64,000 nt of DNA from Mangrovibacterium marinum (GTDB taxonomy: Bacteria > Bacteroidota > Bacteroidia > Bacteroidales > Prolixibacteraceae), in NCBI RefSeq assembly GCF_003046625.1, contig NZ_QAAD01000001.1:124001-188000 (forward strand), read 5' to 3'. Shown here piece by piece: positions 43,379 to 53,192 of this stretch. How positions within the stretch are numbered: the stretch's first letter is position 1; every line of letters starts with the position of its first letter. The notes beneath the pieces are model-generated. The model had not been told where the DNA came from. It did not search any database and was given only the letters and a program-made list of their open reading frames with translations. The translations under genes and the position numbers were made by a program.

Positions 43379-45857
43379 GCTTTGGTTTTCTTTTCCATTC
43401 CACGAAAATAAGACCGGCAGCGGCGATGAGCAGCAGCAACGAACTTGCCAGCGATATTTTATTACCGACAAAATAGGATGACGGGTGAAACTTAAACTCA
43501 ACTTCGTGGCTTCCTTCAGGGATTGCCATCGCCCTTAACACATAGTTGGCTCTTAAATAATCAACCTTTTCACCATCAATATAGGCATTCCAACCTTTCG
43601 GGTAATGAATTTCAGAGAACACGGCCAGCGCCGTACCTCCGGCCACTTTAGCCTGATATTTCAGATAGTTCGGTTGATATTCAACCAGCTTGATCTGCGA
43701 ATTACGGCCGGTACCCAGGCTCACCTCTTTTAGCTGATCGGCATAGCGTTCGTCGACAATGGCCTCGCTCGCCGCATCAAAATCCGAGAGCGCCTCGATC
43801 TCCTCATTCGCATTGGCTACCACCCTAAAATCGTTTACAAACCAGGCATTTCCCAGTGCATTCGGGTTCGGTAGCGGCGCACTGTTCGGATCGTAAATAA
43901 AATAGCGTGTGTTCAGCATATTCAGCACATCCAGCGATGTCAATACCGAATCCAGCGTTGTTGGGTTCCGGAAGCCTCCGATCAGTCGTTGGATCTCGGG
44001 ATACAGCTGATGGTCGAACAGCTCCTGGTAACGCTCCATTTTTGCGCCATGGTAACCGCCGATCGATTTGTGAAAGTACGAAGTCGACGCATCCTGAAAG
44101 GGACTAACCGTCAGATTCAGCACCCGATAATCCGGATCCGGATCTTTCAGAATCGCCTGATCGGCTTTGGAAGGCGTAAAGGGCTTTTCAACCTTCGACT
44201 TCGCCACAAAGCTTTCGTTGTTCATATATTTCTTGTTCACGGGCCACAAATCAACCAGGATCAGCAATACCCATAAAGCCACGGCATAAGCGGCTTTCAA
44301 TTTTTCCTGAATGAAAAGCCAGACGACGCCGGCCGAGAGCGACACAAACACCAACGAGCGGAAAGCATCCATTCGCAATACCGATCGCCGGTCGTCGCGC
44401 AGTGCATTCAGTAATTGCTCGGGCCAGCCAGCTTGTGCCAAGCGAATATCAGAAGGGCCTCTAAAGTCACCCGCAATTCCTGGTAATACAGCAAACAACA
44501 GGGCTACACCTCCTACAATGAACCACGAATATTTTAATGATTTCAGTAACTCTTTTTTCTCGATACGCCCCAGCACCAGCTCCCGAACGGCCAGCATTCC
44601 CATAACCACCATGGCAAAATGCTGGATGAAAATGATATTCTTCACATCGCGGAACTTATTGTAGCCGGGGAAGTAGTCGATCATAAAATTGCTGAGCGTG
44701 GCAAAATTCTTTCCGAGCGAAAGCAAGAACGAAACCGCCACAACGGCAACAATCCACCACTTGTCCTTGCCCTTCACGGCAAACAAACCAAACACAAACA
44801 GGAAAAACACCACCGCCCCAAAATAGAAAGGTGCCGCCGATATGGGCTGACTTCCCCAGTACAGCGGCAGCGACTCTGTAACCTGTTTTGCTGCGGCCCT
44901 GCCCTGGTTTTTCTCAAAAAACGAATAAACTTCCGATTTTTCTCCCAGCGGCTCACTCATGCCACCGCCTTTAAAGCGAGGGATAAAGGCAGTCATCGCT
45001 TCGCCAAGATCGTAGCTGTACTCCAGAATATAATTTTTATCCAAACCTTTGGTTTGATTTTGCTCGTCCACCTTCAATTCCGATTTACCACGGGTTGAAT
45101 ATTTACCATACTCGTAAACCGAATACAAGCGGCCAAAATTCGTCCCGACCGCCAACAGCAAGGCAACCACCAACAAAGCAGTCGACTTAAAGAAAGCGGG
45201 CAAAGTCTTCTCCCGAAAAGCATAAACCAGGTACGTAATTCCGATAATCAAAACCATCAGCCCGGCATAGTAGGTCATTTGCGGATGGTTGGCACTCAGC
45301 ATCCACGACAAGCCCAAGGCCGTCAGTAAAGCGCCCCACAAAGGTTTATTGCGGTAAGCACTTAACACGCCGCCAACAATCAACGGCATATACATCAGCG
45401 TGTGCACCTTGGTATAGTGCCCCGACTCGATGAGCACAAAGAAATAGGTTCCAAAGCCCCACATCATACTTCCGGCCAAAGCAATAAAGCGGTCAACACC
45501 CAGCACCAGACACATCACAAAAAAGCAAATAAAGCCTAAGGCCAGGTAGCCCGCAGGACGCGGGAAAGCCGACAAAAACCAATGCTGAATTTTCGCAACC
45601 AGCTCACCTCCGTAACCGACAGAGATAAGATAGGCCGGCATACCACCAAACATGCTATTGGTCCACAGCGCCTCCTCGCCAGTGTCGGCCCGGTAGTCGC
45701 TAATTTCTTTCGACATCCCTTTGTAGTTCAACAAATCGGACGCCATCAGCTGCTTGCCCTCTAATTGGGGCGAGTAATAAACAAACGAGAGAATAATGAA
45801 AAAGAGAATAATTGCGGTTGTAATGAAAATATTGCGATTGCCTTTTATCTTTGCCAT
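43356..45857 (-). CDS. YfhO-family membrane protein
   Basis: 833 residues with about twelve to fourteen membrane helices, the last at the C-terminus (ISLASSLLLLIAAAGLIFVEW), and a soluble beta-rich part near 580-800 (KVAGGTALAVFSEIHYPKGWNAYIDGEKV). This arrangement is that of YfhO/DUF6798-type proteins, relatives of GT-C glycosyltransferases. In Firmicutes YfhO glycosylates lipoteichoic acid; the role in Bacteroidota is not established. It is the first gene of the ftsX unit and has a promoter upstream. Confidence 0.85.
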   Translation of the reverse strand: MAKIKGNRNIFITTAIILFFIILSFVYYSPQLEGKQLMASDLLNYKGMSKEISDYRADTGEEALWTNSMFGGMPAYLISVGYGGELVAKIQHWFLSAFPRPAGYLALGFICFFVMCLVLGVDRFIALAGSMMWGFGTYFFVLIESGHYTKVHTLMYMPLIVGGVLSAYRNKPLWGALLTALGLSWMLSANHPQMTYYAGLMVLIIGITYLVYAFREKTLPAFFKSTALLVVALLLAVGTNFGRLYSVYEYGKYSTRGKSELKVDEQNQTKGLDKNYILEYSYDLGEAMTAFIPRFKGGGMSEPLGEKSEVYSFFEKNQGRAAAKQVTESLPLYWGSQPISAAPFYFGAVVFFLFVFGLFAVKGKDKWWIVAVVAVSFLLSLGKNFATLSNFMIDYFPGYNKFRDVKNIIFIQHFAMVVMGMLAVRELVLGRIEKKELLKSLKYSWFIVGGVALLFAVLPGIAGDFRGPSDIRLAQAGWPEQLLNALRDDRRSVLRMDAFRSLVFVSLSAGVVWLFIQEKLKAAYAVALWVLLILVDLWPVNKKYMNNESFVAKSKVEKPFTPSKADQAILKDPDPDYRVLNLTVSPFQDASTSYFHKSIGGYHGAKMERYQELFDHQLYPEIQRLIGGFRNPTTLDSVLTSLDVLNMLNTRYFIYDPNSAPLPNPNALGNAWFVNDFRVVANANEEIEALSDFDAASEAIVDERYADQLKEVSLGTGRNSQIKLVEYQPNYLKYQAKVAGGTALAVFSEIHYPKGWNAYIDGEKVDYLRANYVLRAMAIPEGSHEVEFKFHPSSYFVGNKISLASSLLLLIAAAGLIFVEWKRKPKHEEEAAQ

Positions 45858-45895
45858 AGTTCAAGAAATGGATTTCATTTGTTTTTGGATTGAAG

Positions 45896-45929
45896 CAAAA
45901 GTAAATAAATAATTACGGAAACCGACAAA
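45896..45929 (-). promoter_or_regulatory. Promoter of the yfhO-ftsX unit
   Basis: On the minus strand TTTG (45929-45926) and TACTTTTG (45903-45896, matching TAnnTTTG) are 22 nt apart, slightly long; the start codon is 38 nt further on. Confidence 0.5.
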
Positions 45930-45930
45930 A

Positions 45931-47430
45931 ATGGGGATTATCATAAAGCAATCAATCAAAGGGACAATCTGGTCGTATCTGGGTGTCATTATTGGCTTTG
46001 TGACCACCGCCTACTTATACCCTAATTTTCTGAGTCCGGATATCGTTGGGCTATTCGGACTGCTTGTTGCCTACTCTACTTTATTCGGACAGTTCTCGCT
46101 ATTGGGTGTGCATGGTGTAACATCCCGGCTGTTCCCCTACTTCAGGGATAAAAAGAGCGGCCATCATGGTTTTTTACTGATACCTGCCGGCTTTATGGCT
46201 ACTGGTTTTGCGCTGTTTTTGGTAGCCTACTATTTCTTTGCTCCTTATCTGATTGAAAGCAATATTGAAAAATCACAATTATTTGCGGACTACACTTACC
46301 TGATCATTCCGTTAAGCTTTTTTACAATGCTTTACCTATTTCTTGACATCTATAACAAAGTATTGTACGATGCTGTATTCGGGACATTTCTCCAGGAATT
46401 TATACAACGTGTACTGGTTTTGCTCGTCACGCTCCTTTATGCTGTTCAGCTTATATCACTCTCCCAACTCATCATGGGCTATGCCCTGGCCCTTATTGCC
46501 AAAGGCCTGATAATGTTAGTATTTATGACACGAAAAGGAGAGTTAAAAATCAGAATAGAACGAAATTTTATCGACAAAAATCTTCGCCGTGAAATTCTGG
46601 ATGTCGCACTATTTTCTGTTCTTGGTGGAATTGGTTATATGCTCGTTTTCAATATTGATAAGATCATCGTCAACCAGATGGTTAACCTGAATGACACCGG
46701 CGTCTACACCATTGCATTCTATTTTGGAACACTGGTGATCATCCCCTCACGTCCGCTATTGAAAATTTCGGGAACCTTAATTGCCGATGCATGGCGCGAA
46801 AACGCTATTCCGAAAATCAAAGATATATACACCCGCAGCTGCTTAAACCAATTTATCATCGGCGGCTTCCTTTTTCTGGGGATCTGGGCTAACATCGACA
46901 ACATTCTCACCATACTGGGGCCGGACTACCTGCAATCCAAATGGGTGATTTTCTTTATCGGTTTAGGCTACCTGTTCGACATGATGACCGGCACCAACAG
47001 TCAGATTATCGGATTATCACCGTACTACCGCTTCAATCTGGCCTCGCTGGCTATTCTTGTGGTTGTTGCGATCGCCCTGATGTATTCGCTAATCCCGCTA
47101 TGGGGGATCGTTGGAGCTGCCATTGCCATCGCCAGCTCATTATTTCTGAATAATTTTCTACGATTTATTTTTTTACTGTGGAAATACAGATTCCAACCAT
47201 TCAATTGGCGCTTTATTGTTATTACCTTTTTCTACCTCGGCATTTACATAAGCCTCCTTATTATTCCCCAACTGCCATTAATTCCGGATATCCTACTCCG
47301 TGGTGGAATTATTACAATTCTGTCGGGCCTGTTTTTTGCTTTTCTCCCAATTTCGGCTGATATTAACCAATTATTTCGTCAGGTGATGGAACGGTTGCGC
47401 AAAATATCAACCGGTACGCCTGAAAACTAG
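45931..47430 (+). CDS. Polysaccharide flippase (Wzx/MOP superfamily)
   Basis: 499 residues with about fourteen membrane helices and few loops. The N-terminus IKQSIKGTIWSYLGVIIGFV is typical of O-antigen/teichoic-acid flippases of the MOP superfamily. It would move lipid-linked repeat units across the inner membrane. It opens the surface-glycan cluster, and the next gene starts 10 nt after its stop. The gene runs divergently from yfhO. Confidence 0.88.
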   Translation: MGIIIKQSIKGTIWSYLGVIIGFVTTAYLYPNFLSPDIVGLFGLLVAYSTLFGQFSLLGVHGVTSRLFPYFRDKKSGHHGFLLIPAGFMATGFALFLVAYYFFAPYLIESNIEKSQLFADYTYLIIPLSFFTMLYLFLDIYNKVLYDAVFGTFLQEFIQRVLVLLVTLLYAVQLISLSQLIMGYALALIAKGLIMLVFMTRKGELKIRIERNFIDKNLRREILDVALFSVLGGIGYMLVFNIDKIIVNQMVNLNDTGVYTIAFYFGTLVIIPSRPLLKISGTLIADAWRENAIPKIKDIYTRSCLNQFIIGGFLFLGIWANIDNILTILGPDYLQSKWVIFFIGLGYLFDMMTGTNSQIIGLSPYYRFNLASLAILVVVAIALMYSLIPLWGIVGAAIAIASSLFLNNFLRFIFLLWKYRFQPFNWRFIVITFFYLGIYISLLIIPQLPLIPDILLRGGIITILSGLFFAFLPISADINQLFRQVMERLRKISTGTPEN

Positions 47431-47440
47431 CCTCGAAGAA

Positions 47441-48442
47441 GTGAAAGAAAATCCTTTAATATCGGTCATTATGCCCGTCTACAATGGCGAGCAATATCTA
47501 AACGATGCAATACAGAGTGTACTAAATCAGAGCTATCCAAACTTTGAGTTGGTCATTATCAATGATGGCTCGACCGACCGAACCGAGGAAATCATCCAAG
47601 CGATCCGCGACCCAAGAATCAGGTACTACCGCAACCAAACCAACCTGAAATTGATCAAGACTTTAAACTTTGCGATAACAGTTTGCTCGGGCGAATATAT
47701 TGCCCGAATGGATGCTGATGATATTTGTGCACCGACAAGGTTTGAACAACAAATAGCCTATATGACCAAACACCCCGACTGCGGTGTTTGCGGTAGCTGG
47801 GCTCGAATTATCGATGCGCAGAATCAGAAAACCGGCCGGATTAAAAACCCGGTCAGCAACCCGGTGATCCGAGCCAGCCTTTTATTTACACCAGCGATTC
47901 TTCACCCATCAGTAATGGTTCGGGCCGATATCCTGAAAAAATTCCAATACAACCAAAACGCTTTACACACTGAAGACTTTGACCTGTGGATTAAAATTGC
48001 CAAAGATCCGGAGGTTGAATTTCACAACCTGCCGGAGTTCCTACTCGACTACCGATGGCACTATTCAAACATCTCGGCTGTCAATGACAACTTTCAGTAC
48101 GAAAAGAAGAAAGAACTGCTCCGACAAGAATTACAGAAACTACTGAATACCCACGACATTGACCTTGATCTGCATTTAGCAACATTCAATCTATACCGTT
48201 TCGACCAGAAGATCAAATCTTCTTACTCCGGTCCCGCAATTCGAGGATGGCTGGAAAAACTGGCCTTGGCAAACCGTCAGTTAAAACAGTACAATCCATT
48301 TATTTTTGAAAGCTTTCTACTAAGCCGGTGGATCGTCTATTGCATTCACACAAAAAAACTCCACAACATTTTATCAATAAATTTCATTCATTTCAATTAT
48401 TTTAAACTCGTCAAAGCGATGTCGATTTTGTTGTCGAAATAA
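47441..48442 (+). CDS. GT2-family glycosyltransferase
   Basis: 333 residues; the start codon is GTG, preceded by GAAGAA. The GT-A fold is shown by ISVIMPVYNGEQYL, VIINDGSTDRT, the metal-binding RMDADDI, and a HTEDFDLWIKIA block for the acceptor site. It adds one sugar to the lipid-linked repeat unit. Donor sugar unknown. It is coupled to the flippase gene. Confidence 0.88.
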   Translation: MKENPLISVIMPVYNGEQYLNDAIQSVLNQSYPNFELVIINDGSTDRTEEIIQAIRDPRIRYYRNQTNLKLIKTLNFAITVCSGEYIARMDADDICAPTRFEQQIAYMTKHPDCGVCGSWARIIDAQNQKTGRIKNPVSNPVIRASLLFTPAILHPSVMVRADILKKFQYNQNALHTEDFDLWIKIAKDPEVEFHNLPEFLLDYRWHYSNISAVNDNFQYEKKKELLRQELQKLLNTHDIDLDLHLATFNLYRFDQKIKSSYSGPAIRGWLEKLALANRQLKQYNPFIFESFLLSRWIVYCIHTKKLHNILSINFIHFNYFKLVKAMSILLSK

Positions 48443-48472
48443 GATTACATAACCCAAACGAAGCCCCATATC

Positions 48473-49222
48473 ATGTATGAATCAATCTATCACCTTGGAA
48501 AGTATATTCAATTCTTTGGTCTCATTCGTGGTTTTATTGATTACATTAGGATAAGAATGATTAACTCCGAAGAAATCTTTATTAATCAATTATCACAAAC
48601 AGTTTACTTACGCAGGAACACCTCAGATCGTATTCTTTTTGAGGAAATTATAGTTCAGGGAGAATACGATCTTCAACAATTAAAAAACCTTAATCCTTTG
48701 CACATTATAGACATCGGAGCCAATGTCGGATACACCAGCATATTCTTTTCCAACAGATTCGAAGACAGCAAAATAATAGCTTTGGAGCCAGACCGCGAGA
48801 ACTTCTCGGCGCTCTGCAAAAACACAGCAAATCGTTCCAACATTATTGGAATTGAAGGAGGCATTTGGAATTCAAAATGCAAACTTAAAGTAGTGAATCC
48901 TACTGCAAGCAAGTGGGCAATACAGGTCACAGAATCAAATGACGACAAAGGAATTCAAGCCTATACAATACCAGAACTCATTGAGGACTACAACATACCG
49001 ACAATTGACATTTTAAAAATTGACGTTGAGGGAACTGAAAAGATCTTATTCGACAACCAAGCTGCACGATGGCTGTCCAAAACCAAAGTACTCATAATTG
49101 AGACACACGATCGGATTGTACCCGGAAGTTCTACGCCCGTTTTAAGGGAAATCAGCAAGAAAAATTTCAATTTATCCGTCAAAAGCGACTTTCTGATTTT
49201 CACGAACAAGGATTTAGTATAG
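48473..49222 (+). CDS. FkbM-family methyltransferase
   Basis: 249 residues. HIIDIGANVGYTSIFF is SAM motif I, IIALEPDRENFSAL motif II, and ILKIDVEGTEKILF the FkbM acidic block. It probably methylates a sugar of the surface glycan. Noticeably AT-richer than the core genes. It lies 30 nt after the glycosyltransferase and is followed by transposase debris, so the operon may be interrupted here. Confidence 0.85.
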   Translation: MYESIYHLGKYIQFFGLIRGFIDYIRIRMINSEEIFINQLSQTVYLRRNTSDRILFEEIIVQGEYDLQQLKNLNPLHIIDIGANVGYTSIFFSNRFEDSKIIALEPDRENFSALCKNTANRSNIIGIEGGIWNSKCKLKVVNPTASKWAIQVTESNDDKGIQAYTIPELIEDYNIPTIDILKIDVEGTEKILFDNQAARWLSKTKVLIIETHDRIVPGSSTPVLREISKKNFNLSVKSDFLIFTNKDLV

Positions 49223-50002
49223 CTTTACCCCGGAGTAAGTTTTCAAGCATCGACCAGCCCCGATATAAATCAAGGAATTGCATTGTAATATGAAAAATGG
49301 ACTTTAGAGAATAAACAACCCGATGGTTCACCCAGCACCCGTTCATTGATAAATCGGCAAAAATCCAACTGGCTTTTATTTGTTTACCATTATGAGGCTG
49401 CACAACCCAAAAGTATTCGCATATACGGATATATTAACGGATCCGATTATCATTCAGGTATTTGATACAGCGTTCTCCTACAAACTCGCGATCTGCTGTC
49501 AAACAATCCAGTGCTTCATGGCCAAACAGATGCATGTAGCGCTGGATCAATTCAATCCGCTCGTTGGTGTTTGAATTGCCAAATTTAGGCAACAGCCTAA
49601 ACAGCAACGGGAAGCGACGCATTGATAAACAACTGCGATTATTTATACATTGACATTCTGCGGTCCAAACTTCTAATTTGTCCTATCCATTTCGAGGCGG
49701 AAAGGTGGTTTGTGTGGCAACAGCCTGAATATCCGCCTTGCGATCAAATCTATATCTAAAAGAAAGTTAGCCATAAAACATTGCATTCTTCGGTGTGACG
49801 AACTGGGACTGGCATGGCTATCGAATGCTGAAGCCAACTTCCAGAAACCTAAAGTCAGAACTTTCCACAGCGTGCTAATCATTAAAACAAAGAACTCAAC
49901 CCGTGCCAAGTTCCAACCCAACTGTTCATGGAAAATGGAGACTAATTCACTACTTTTACACTCAACTCTGGATGTCATCTCTCTTACTGAATGATGTGGC
50001 AA
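49215..50002 (-). pseudogene. Broken IS4-type transposase
   Basis: Three out-of-phase minus-strand pieces follow the order of one IS4-family transposase. N-terminal: SSELVSIFHEQLGWNLARVEFF to FLLDIDLIARRIFRLLPHKPP and EMDRTN (50002-49673). Middle: LLFRLLPKFGNSNTNERIEL to ALDCLTADREFVGERCIKYL (49622-49434), with the DRE-type acidic motif. Then QPHNGKQIKASWIFADL (near 49400-49215). After DRTN the expected Trp codon is a TAG stop, and the frame then shifts. The C-terminal catalytic part is absent and no terminal inverted repeats were found. The element is dead. The 889-nt gap holds nothing else. Confidence 0.85.
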
Positions 50003-50111
50003 TCTTTCGCAAAGTCCCGATATCCGGAGTTTTAATCAAACACCTTAACACTCATCTTTCTGACAATCCGACGTTTATGTTTTGTCATATAGTGAGAAAA
50101 AGTCAATATAA

Positions 50112-51329
50112 ATGGATAAAAAAAAGAAAATAGTACTCGTCGGAACATACTATGAACAAAGTCATGGGGACGCTCTATTGTTTGATTGCTTAAAGTATTT
50201 GTATTACACTATTGGGAACAAAAAGAACATACAATTTGATTTTGTTATATGCGACATGTTTGCCAAAAACAAGATAGACAACACCATAAAATTATCGAAA
50301 CACAAACATGGATCTCTTCATTTTATAAAGAAAACATTTAAGAGTGTAGTTCATTCAATTGTATCTTCCAAATCACTTCGGTTATTGATCAATAGAGAAT
50401 ATATTGGGCAAAAACATCTGCGTGAATACTATTATTCGAAATTTATAGGATCAGATATGATAGTCATAGCTGGAGGTGGGATATTGAAATATAGTGTAAG
50501 AGCTAACTTTTCTCCAATTTTCAAGGACATAATACAAACTGCTACTGATTTAAATATTCCTGTGATAATTAATGCAATAGGGATTGAAGGTCGTCATAAT
50601 AGTAAAGATAATGACTTTACCACATTTAAAAATGTTTTAAATAATCCCATTGTTAAAATGTGTACTACAAGAGACAGGATCGATGTCCTTGAGGAATATT
50701 ATAAGGACAATGAACATGCAAATTTTATGAAAATATCTGATACTGGAGTATGGGCAAGTGAAGCGTTTTCTGTTCAAAAAGCCCCAAATTCAAAAATTAT
50801 AGGCTTGAACGTGATCACCCCCTCTCGCTTTACTGACTATGGTAAAGATATAACTAAACAAACTCTTCTGTCCTTTTGGTCCCAGGTAATTCAAATTCTT
50901 GATGATAAACAATATGAATTTAGGTTGTTTACGCATGGTTTAGCCGATGATGAATTATTTGCAAGAGAAATAATTGCTTTTTGTGATCTTGACGAAGATA
51001 AATTAACTCCTGTCCCAAATAACCAGTTTGAACTAGTAAATAACATCTCGAATTTCAAGGGAATAGTAGCAAATCGGTTACACGCTTGTATCGTTGCATA
51101 TAGTTTGGATATTCCTGCAATAGGAATCGCCTGGAACGACAAATTATTATATTGGGGGAAAGAGATAAAATATCCTAATAGATTTTTTGATTTTGATCAA
51201 CTAGATCCCCTTAAAATTGTAGAAAGTCTTGAAGAAGCCATAAAAGAGGGACACGACCAGAAACATATTTCACTTATGAAGGACTCCGTTTTTAACTCAA
51301 TCAATGAAAGCTTTTCATTCATGAACTAA
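50112..51329 (+). CDS. Polysaccharide pyruvyl transferase family protein
   Basis: 405 residues. Features of the WcaK/CsaB pyruvyl transferase family: VLVGTYYEQSHGDALLFDCL at the start, MIVIAGGGILKYS in the middle, and FKGIVANRLHACIVAYSLDIPAIGIAWNDKLLYWGKEI near the end. The family puts pyruvate ketals on sugars of capsules and exopolysaccharides. It is markedly AT-rich against neighbours and sits directly after transposase debris, a mark of recent transfer. An operon partner is not obvious; the next gene is 84 nt on. Confidence 0.82.
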   Translation: MDKKKKIVLVGTYYEQSHGDALLFDCLKYLYYTIGNKKNIQFDFVICDMFAKNKIDNTIKLSKHKHGSLHFIKKTFKSVVHSIVSSKSLRLLINREYIGQKHLREYYYSKFIGSDMIVIAGGGILKYSVRANFSPIFKDIIQTATDLNIPVIINAIGIEGRHNSKDNDFTTFKNVLNNPIVKMCTTRDRIDVLEEYYKDNEHANFMKISDTGVWASEAFSVQKAPNSKIIGLNVITPSRFTDYGKDITKQTLLSFWSQVIQILDDKQYEFRLFTHGLADDELFAREIIAFCDLDEDKLTPVPNNQFELVNNISNFKGIVANRLHACIVAYSLDIPAIGIAWNDKLLYWGKEIKYPNRFFDFDQLDPLKIVESLEEAIKEGHDQKHISLMKDSVFNSINESFSFMN

Positions 51330-51413
51330 CAATATTGCTTTCACCATCTTAAATGAGGAGTATTATTAATGATTTGAAAACAAATTTATTAATCTGCCTT
51401 AAAATAAACTTTT

Positions 51414-52139
51414 ATGAATATCGCCATAATTTTCGCGGGAGGGGTTGGTTCGCGCATGAATACCAAAGCCAAGCCCAAGCAATTTCTCGAACTTCACGGG
51501 AAAGCAATCATTATCCACACCATTGAGTTATTTGAAAACCACCCGGGAATTGACGGTATTGTGATCTCCTGTGTTGCAGAGTGGATCGATTATCTCAAGG
51601 AACTCCTCGATAAATTTAACATCAAAAAGGTGGTGGATATTGTTCCTGGAGGCGAAACCGGACAAATGTCAATCTATAACGGGTTAAGTGCGGCCGAAAA
51701 ACACTTTCCATCAGATTCAGTTGTCTTAATACACGATGGCGTTCGACCACTAATCAATAAGCAGATCATCTCAGACAACATCCGGCAGGTCAAGAAGTCG
51801 GGCAGCGCAATCACCACTGCGCCAACAGTAGAAACCTTTGTTGTGATCGACGAAAACTACTCGGTGACTGAAATCCCGAAACGCGCATTGTCAAAACTTG
51901 CCAAAGCGCCTCAAAGTTTTATTCTGGCTGATATTCTGGCAGTGCACCAACAGGCACAGAAGGATCAGATATTCGACTCCATCGACTCCTGCACCCTCAT
52001 GAGCATGTATCACAAACCGCTCACCTTGGTGGAGGGGCCTGTTGAAAACATTAAAATCACAACTCCAACTGATTATTTTATCTTTAGGGCAATTTATGAG
52101 GCTCGCGAAAACAACCAGATTTATGGCCTCGAAGAGTAA
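51414..52139 (+). CDS. IspD/TarI-family cytidylyltransferase
   Basis: 241 residues. The nucleotide-binding start is IIFAGGVGSRMNTKAKPKQFLEL, with the catalytic HDGVRPLI and the KITTPTDYFIFRAIYEARE end. The family makes CDP-activated polyols, CDP-ribitol or methylerythritol. dxr is present in the window, but this copy lies with SDR and LicD genes, so it is more probably a TarI-like enzyme making a CDP-polyol for the glycan than IspD. It starts a three-gene unit with tight spacing. Confidence 0.8.
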   Translation: MNIAIIFAGGVGSRMNTKAKPKQFLELHGKAIIIHTIELFENHPGIDGIVISCVAEWIDYLKELLDKFNIKKVVDIVPGGETGQMSIYNGLSAAEKHFPSDSVVLIHDGVRPLINKQIISDNIRQVKKSGSAITTAPTVETFVVIDENYSVTEIPKRALSKLAKAPQSFILADILAVHQQAQKDQIFDSIDSCTLMSMYHKPLTLVEGPVENIKITTPTDYFIFRAIYEARENNQIYGLEE

Positions 52140-52145
52140 ACTGTC

Positions 52146-53192
52146 ATGATAAACTTTCAGCATCCAATTATTCAACACGACTTAGAAGAACTTTACGAAA
52201 CTTCGATAAACTGGGAGCCCTTACAAAACAAAACCGTTTTGATAACCGGGGCTACAGGTATGCTCGCCTCCTACCTGTCATTCATGTTTCTTTTCCTAAA
52301 CGAAAAATACAACTACAACATCCGTTTATTCCTGCTGGCACGTAACAAACAAAAGCTGAAGCAGCTTTTTGGACAGCCAGATCACGCGATTAATTTTCTG
52401 ATTCAGGACGTTTGCAGCCCAATCGAGCTTCATGCTGAGGTCGACTATATATTTCATGCCGCCGGAGCAGCAAGCCCATATCAGATAAACAACGACCCCA
52501 CAGGAATTATCAAAGCCAACACAATCGGCACTTTAAATGTACTGGAATTAGCACGATCGAAAAATACACAAAAGATACTCTTTACGTCCACCCGCGAGGT
52601 TTACGGAAAAGTGACGAATACGAATAAAATTAACGAAAATGAAATGGGAGTTCTCGATCCCCTGGACGAAAGATCCTGCTATCCGGAAAGCAAGCGGATT
52701 GCAGAATCGCTTTTAAAGAGCTATTCATTACAATACGGCATCTCGTTTAACAGTTTGCGAATTGCTCACACTTACGGTCCCGGTATGCGAACCCATAATG
52801 ATGGCCGGGTAATGGCCGACTTCTTCAACTCAATTCTGAACAAACAGCCTATCCAACTGCACGCATCAGGCACCGCAGAACGAGCATTTTGTTACCTTAC
52901 AGATACACTGCAGGCTGTTTTCAGGATCTTGCTGCAGGGACAAGACAACCACGCCTACAACATCGCCAACGAGTCGGAACCCATCCGAATTGCCGACCTC
53001 GCCCGCTTATTACAAAAAGTCTCGGGAAACCACCAACCCGTTCTCATTCCTCCGCAAGACCAGACCCCGAAAGGATATTGTAACTACGAACGGACTCAAC
53101 TCGATACCCGAAAGGTTGAAGAACTGGGCTGGAAACCAGCCATTAGCCTCAACGAGGGGATTAGAAGAACACTTAAAAGCTTCTGTCGATGA
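52146..53192 (+). CDS. NAD-dependent epimerase/dehydratase (extended SDR)
   Basis: 348 residues. VLITGATGMLASYL binds the dinucleotide, and the active site is STREVYG with Tyr/Lys in CYPESKRIAE. RIAHTYGPGMRTHNDGRVMADF and the C-terminal ELGWKPAISLNEGIRRTL are as in nucleotide-sugar dehydratases and epimerases. Between a TarI-like and a LicD-like gene it may reduce or epimerise the CDP-polyol or its sugar precursor. It overlaps the licD-like start by 4 nt, hence is translationally coupled. Confidence 0.85.
   Translation: MINFQHPIIQHDLEELYETSINWEPLQNKTVLITGATGMLASYLSFMFLFLNEKYNYNIRLFLLARNKQKLKQLFGQPDHAINFLIQDVCSPIELHAEVDYIFHAAGAASPYQINNDPTGIIKANTIGTLNVLELARSKNTQKILFTSTREVYGKVTNTNKINENEMGVLDPLDERSCYPESKRIAESLLKSYSLQYGISFNSLRIAHTYGPGMRTHNDGRVMADFFNSILNKQPIQLHASGTAERAFCYLTDTLQAVFRILLQGQDNHAYNIANESEPIRIADLARLLQKVSGNHQPVLIPPQDQTPKGYCNYERTQLDTRKVEELGWKPAISLNEGIRRTLKSFCR

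Noticed and set aside
51414-52139. Cytidylyltransferase as the housekeeping ispD
   Set aside because: It is linked to SDR and LicD genes and not to isoprenoid genes; TarI-like function fits better, though not proven.
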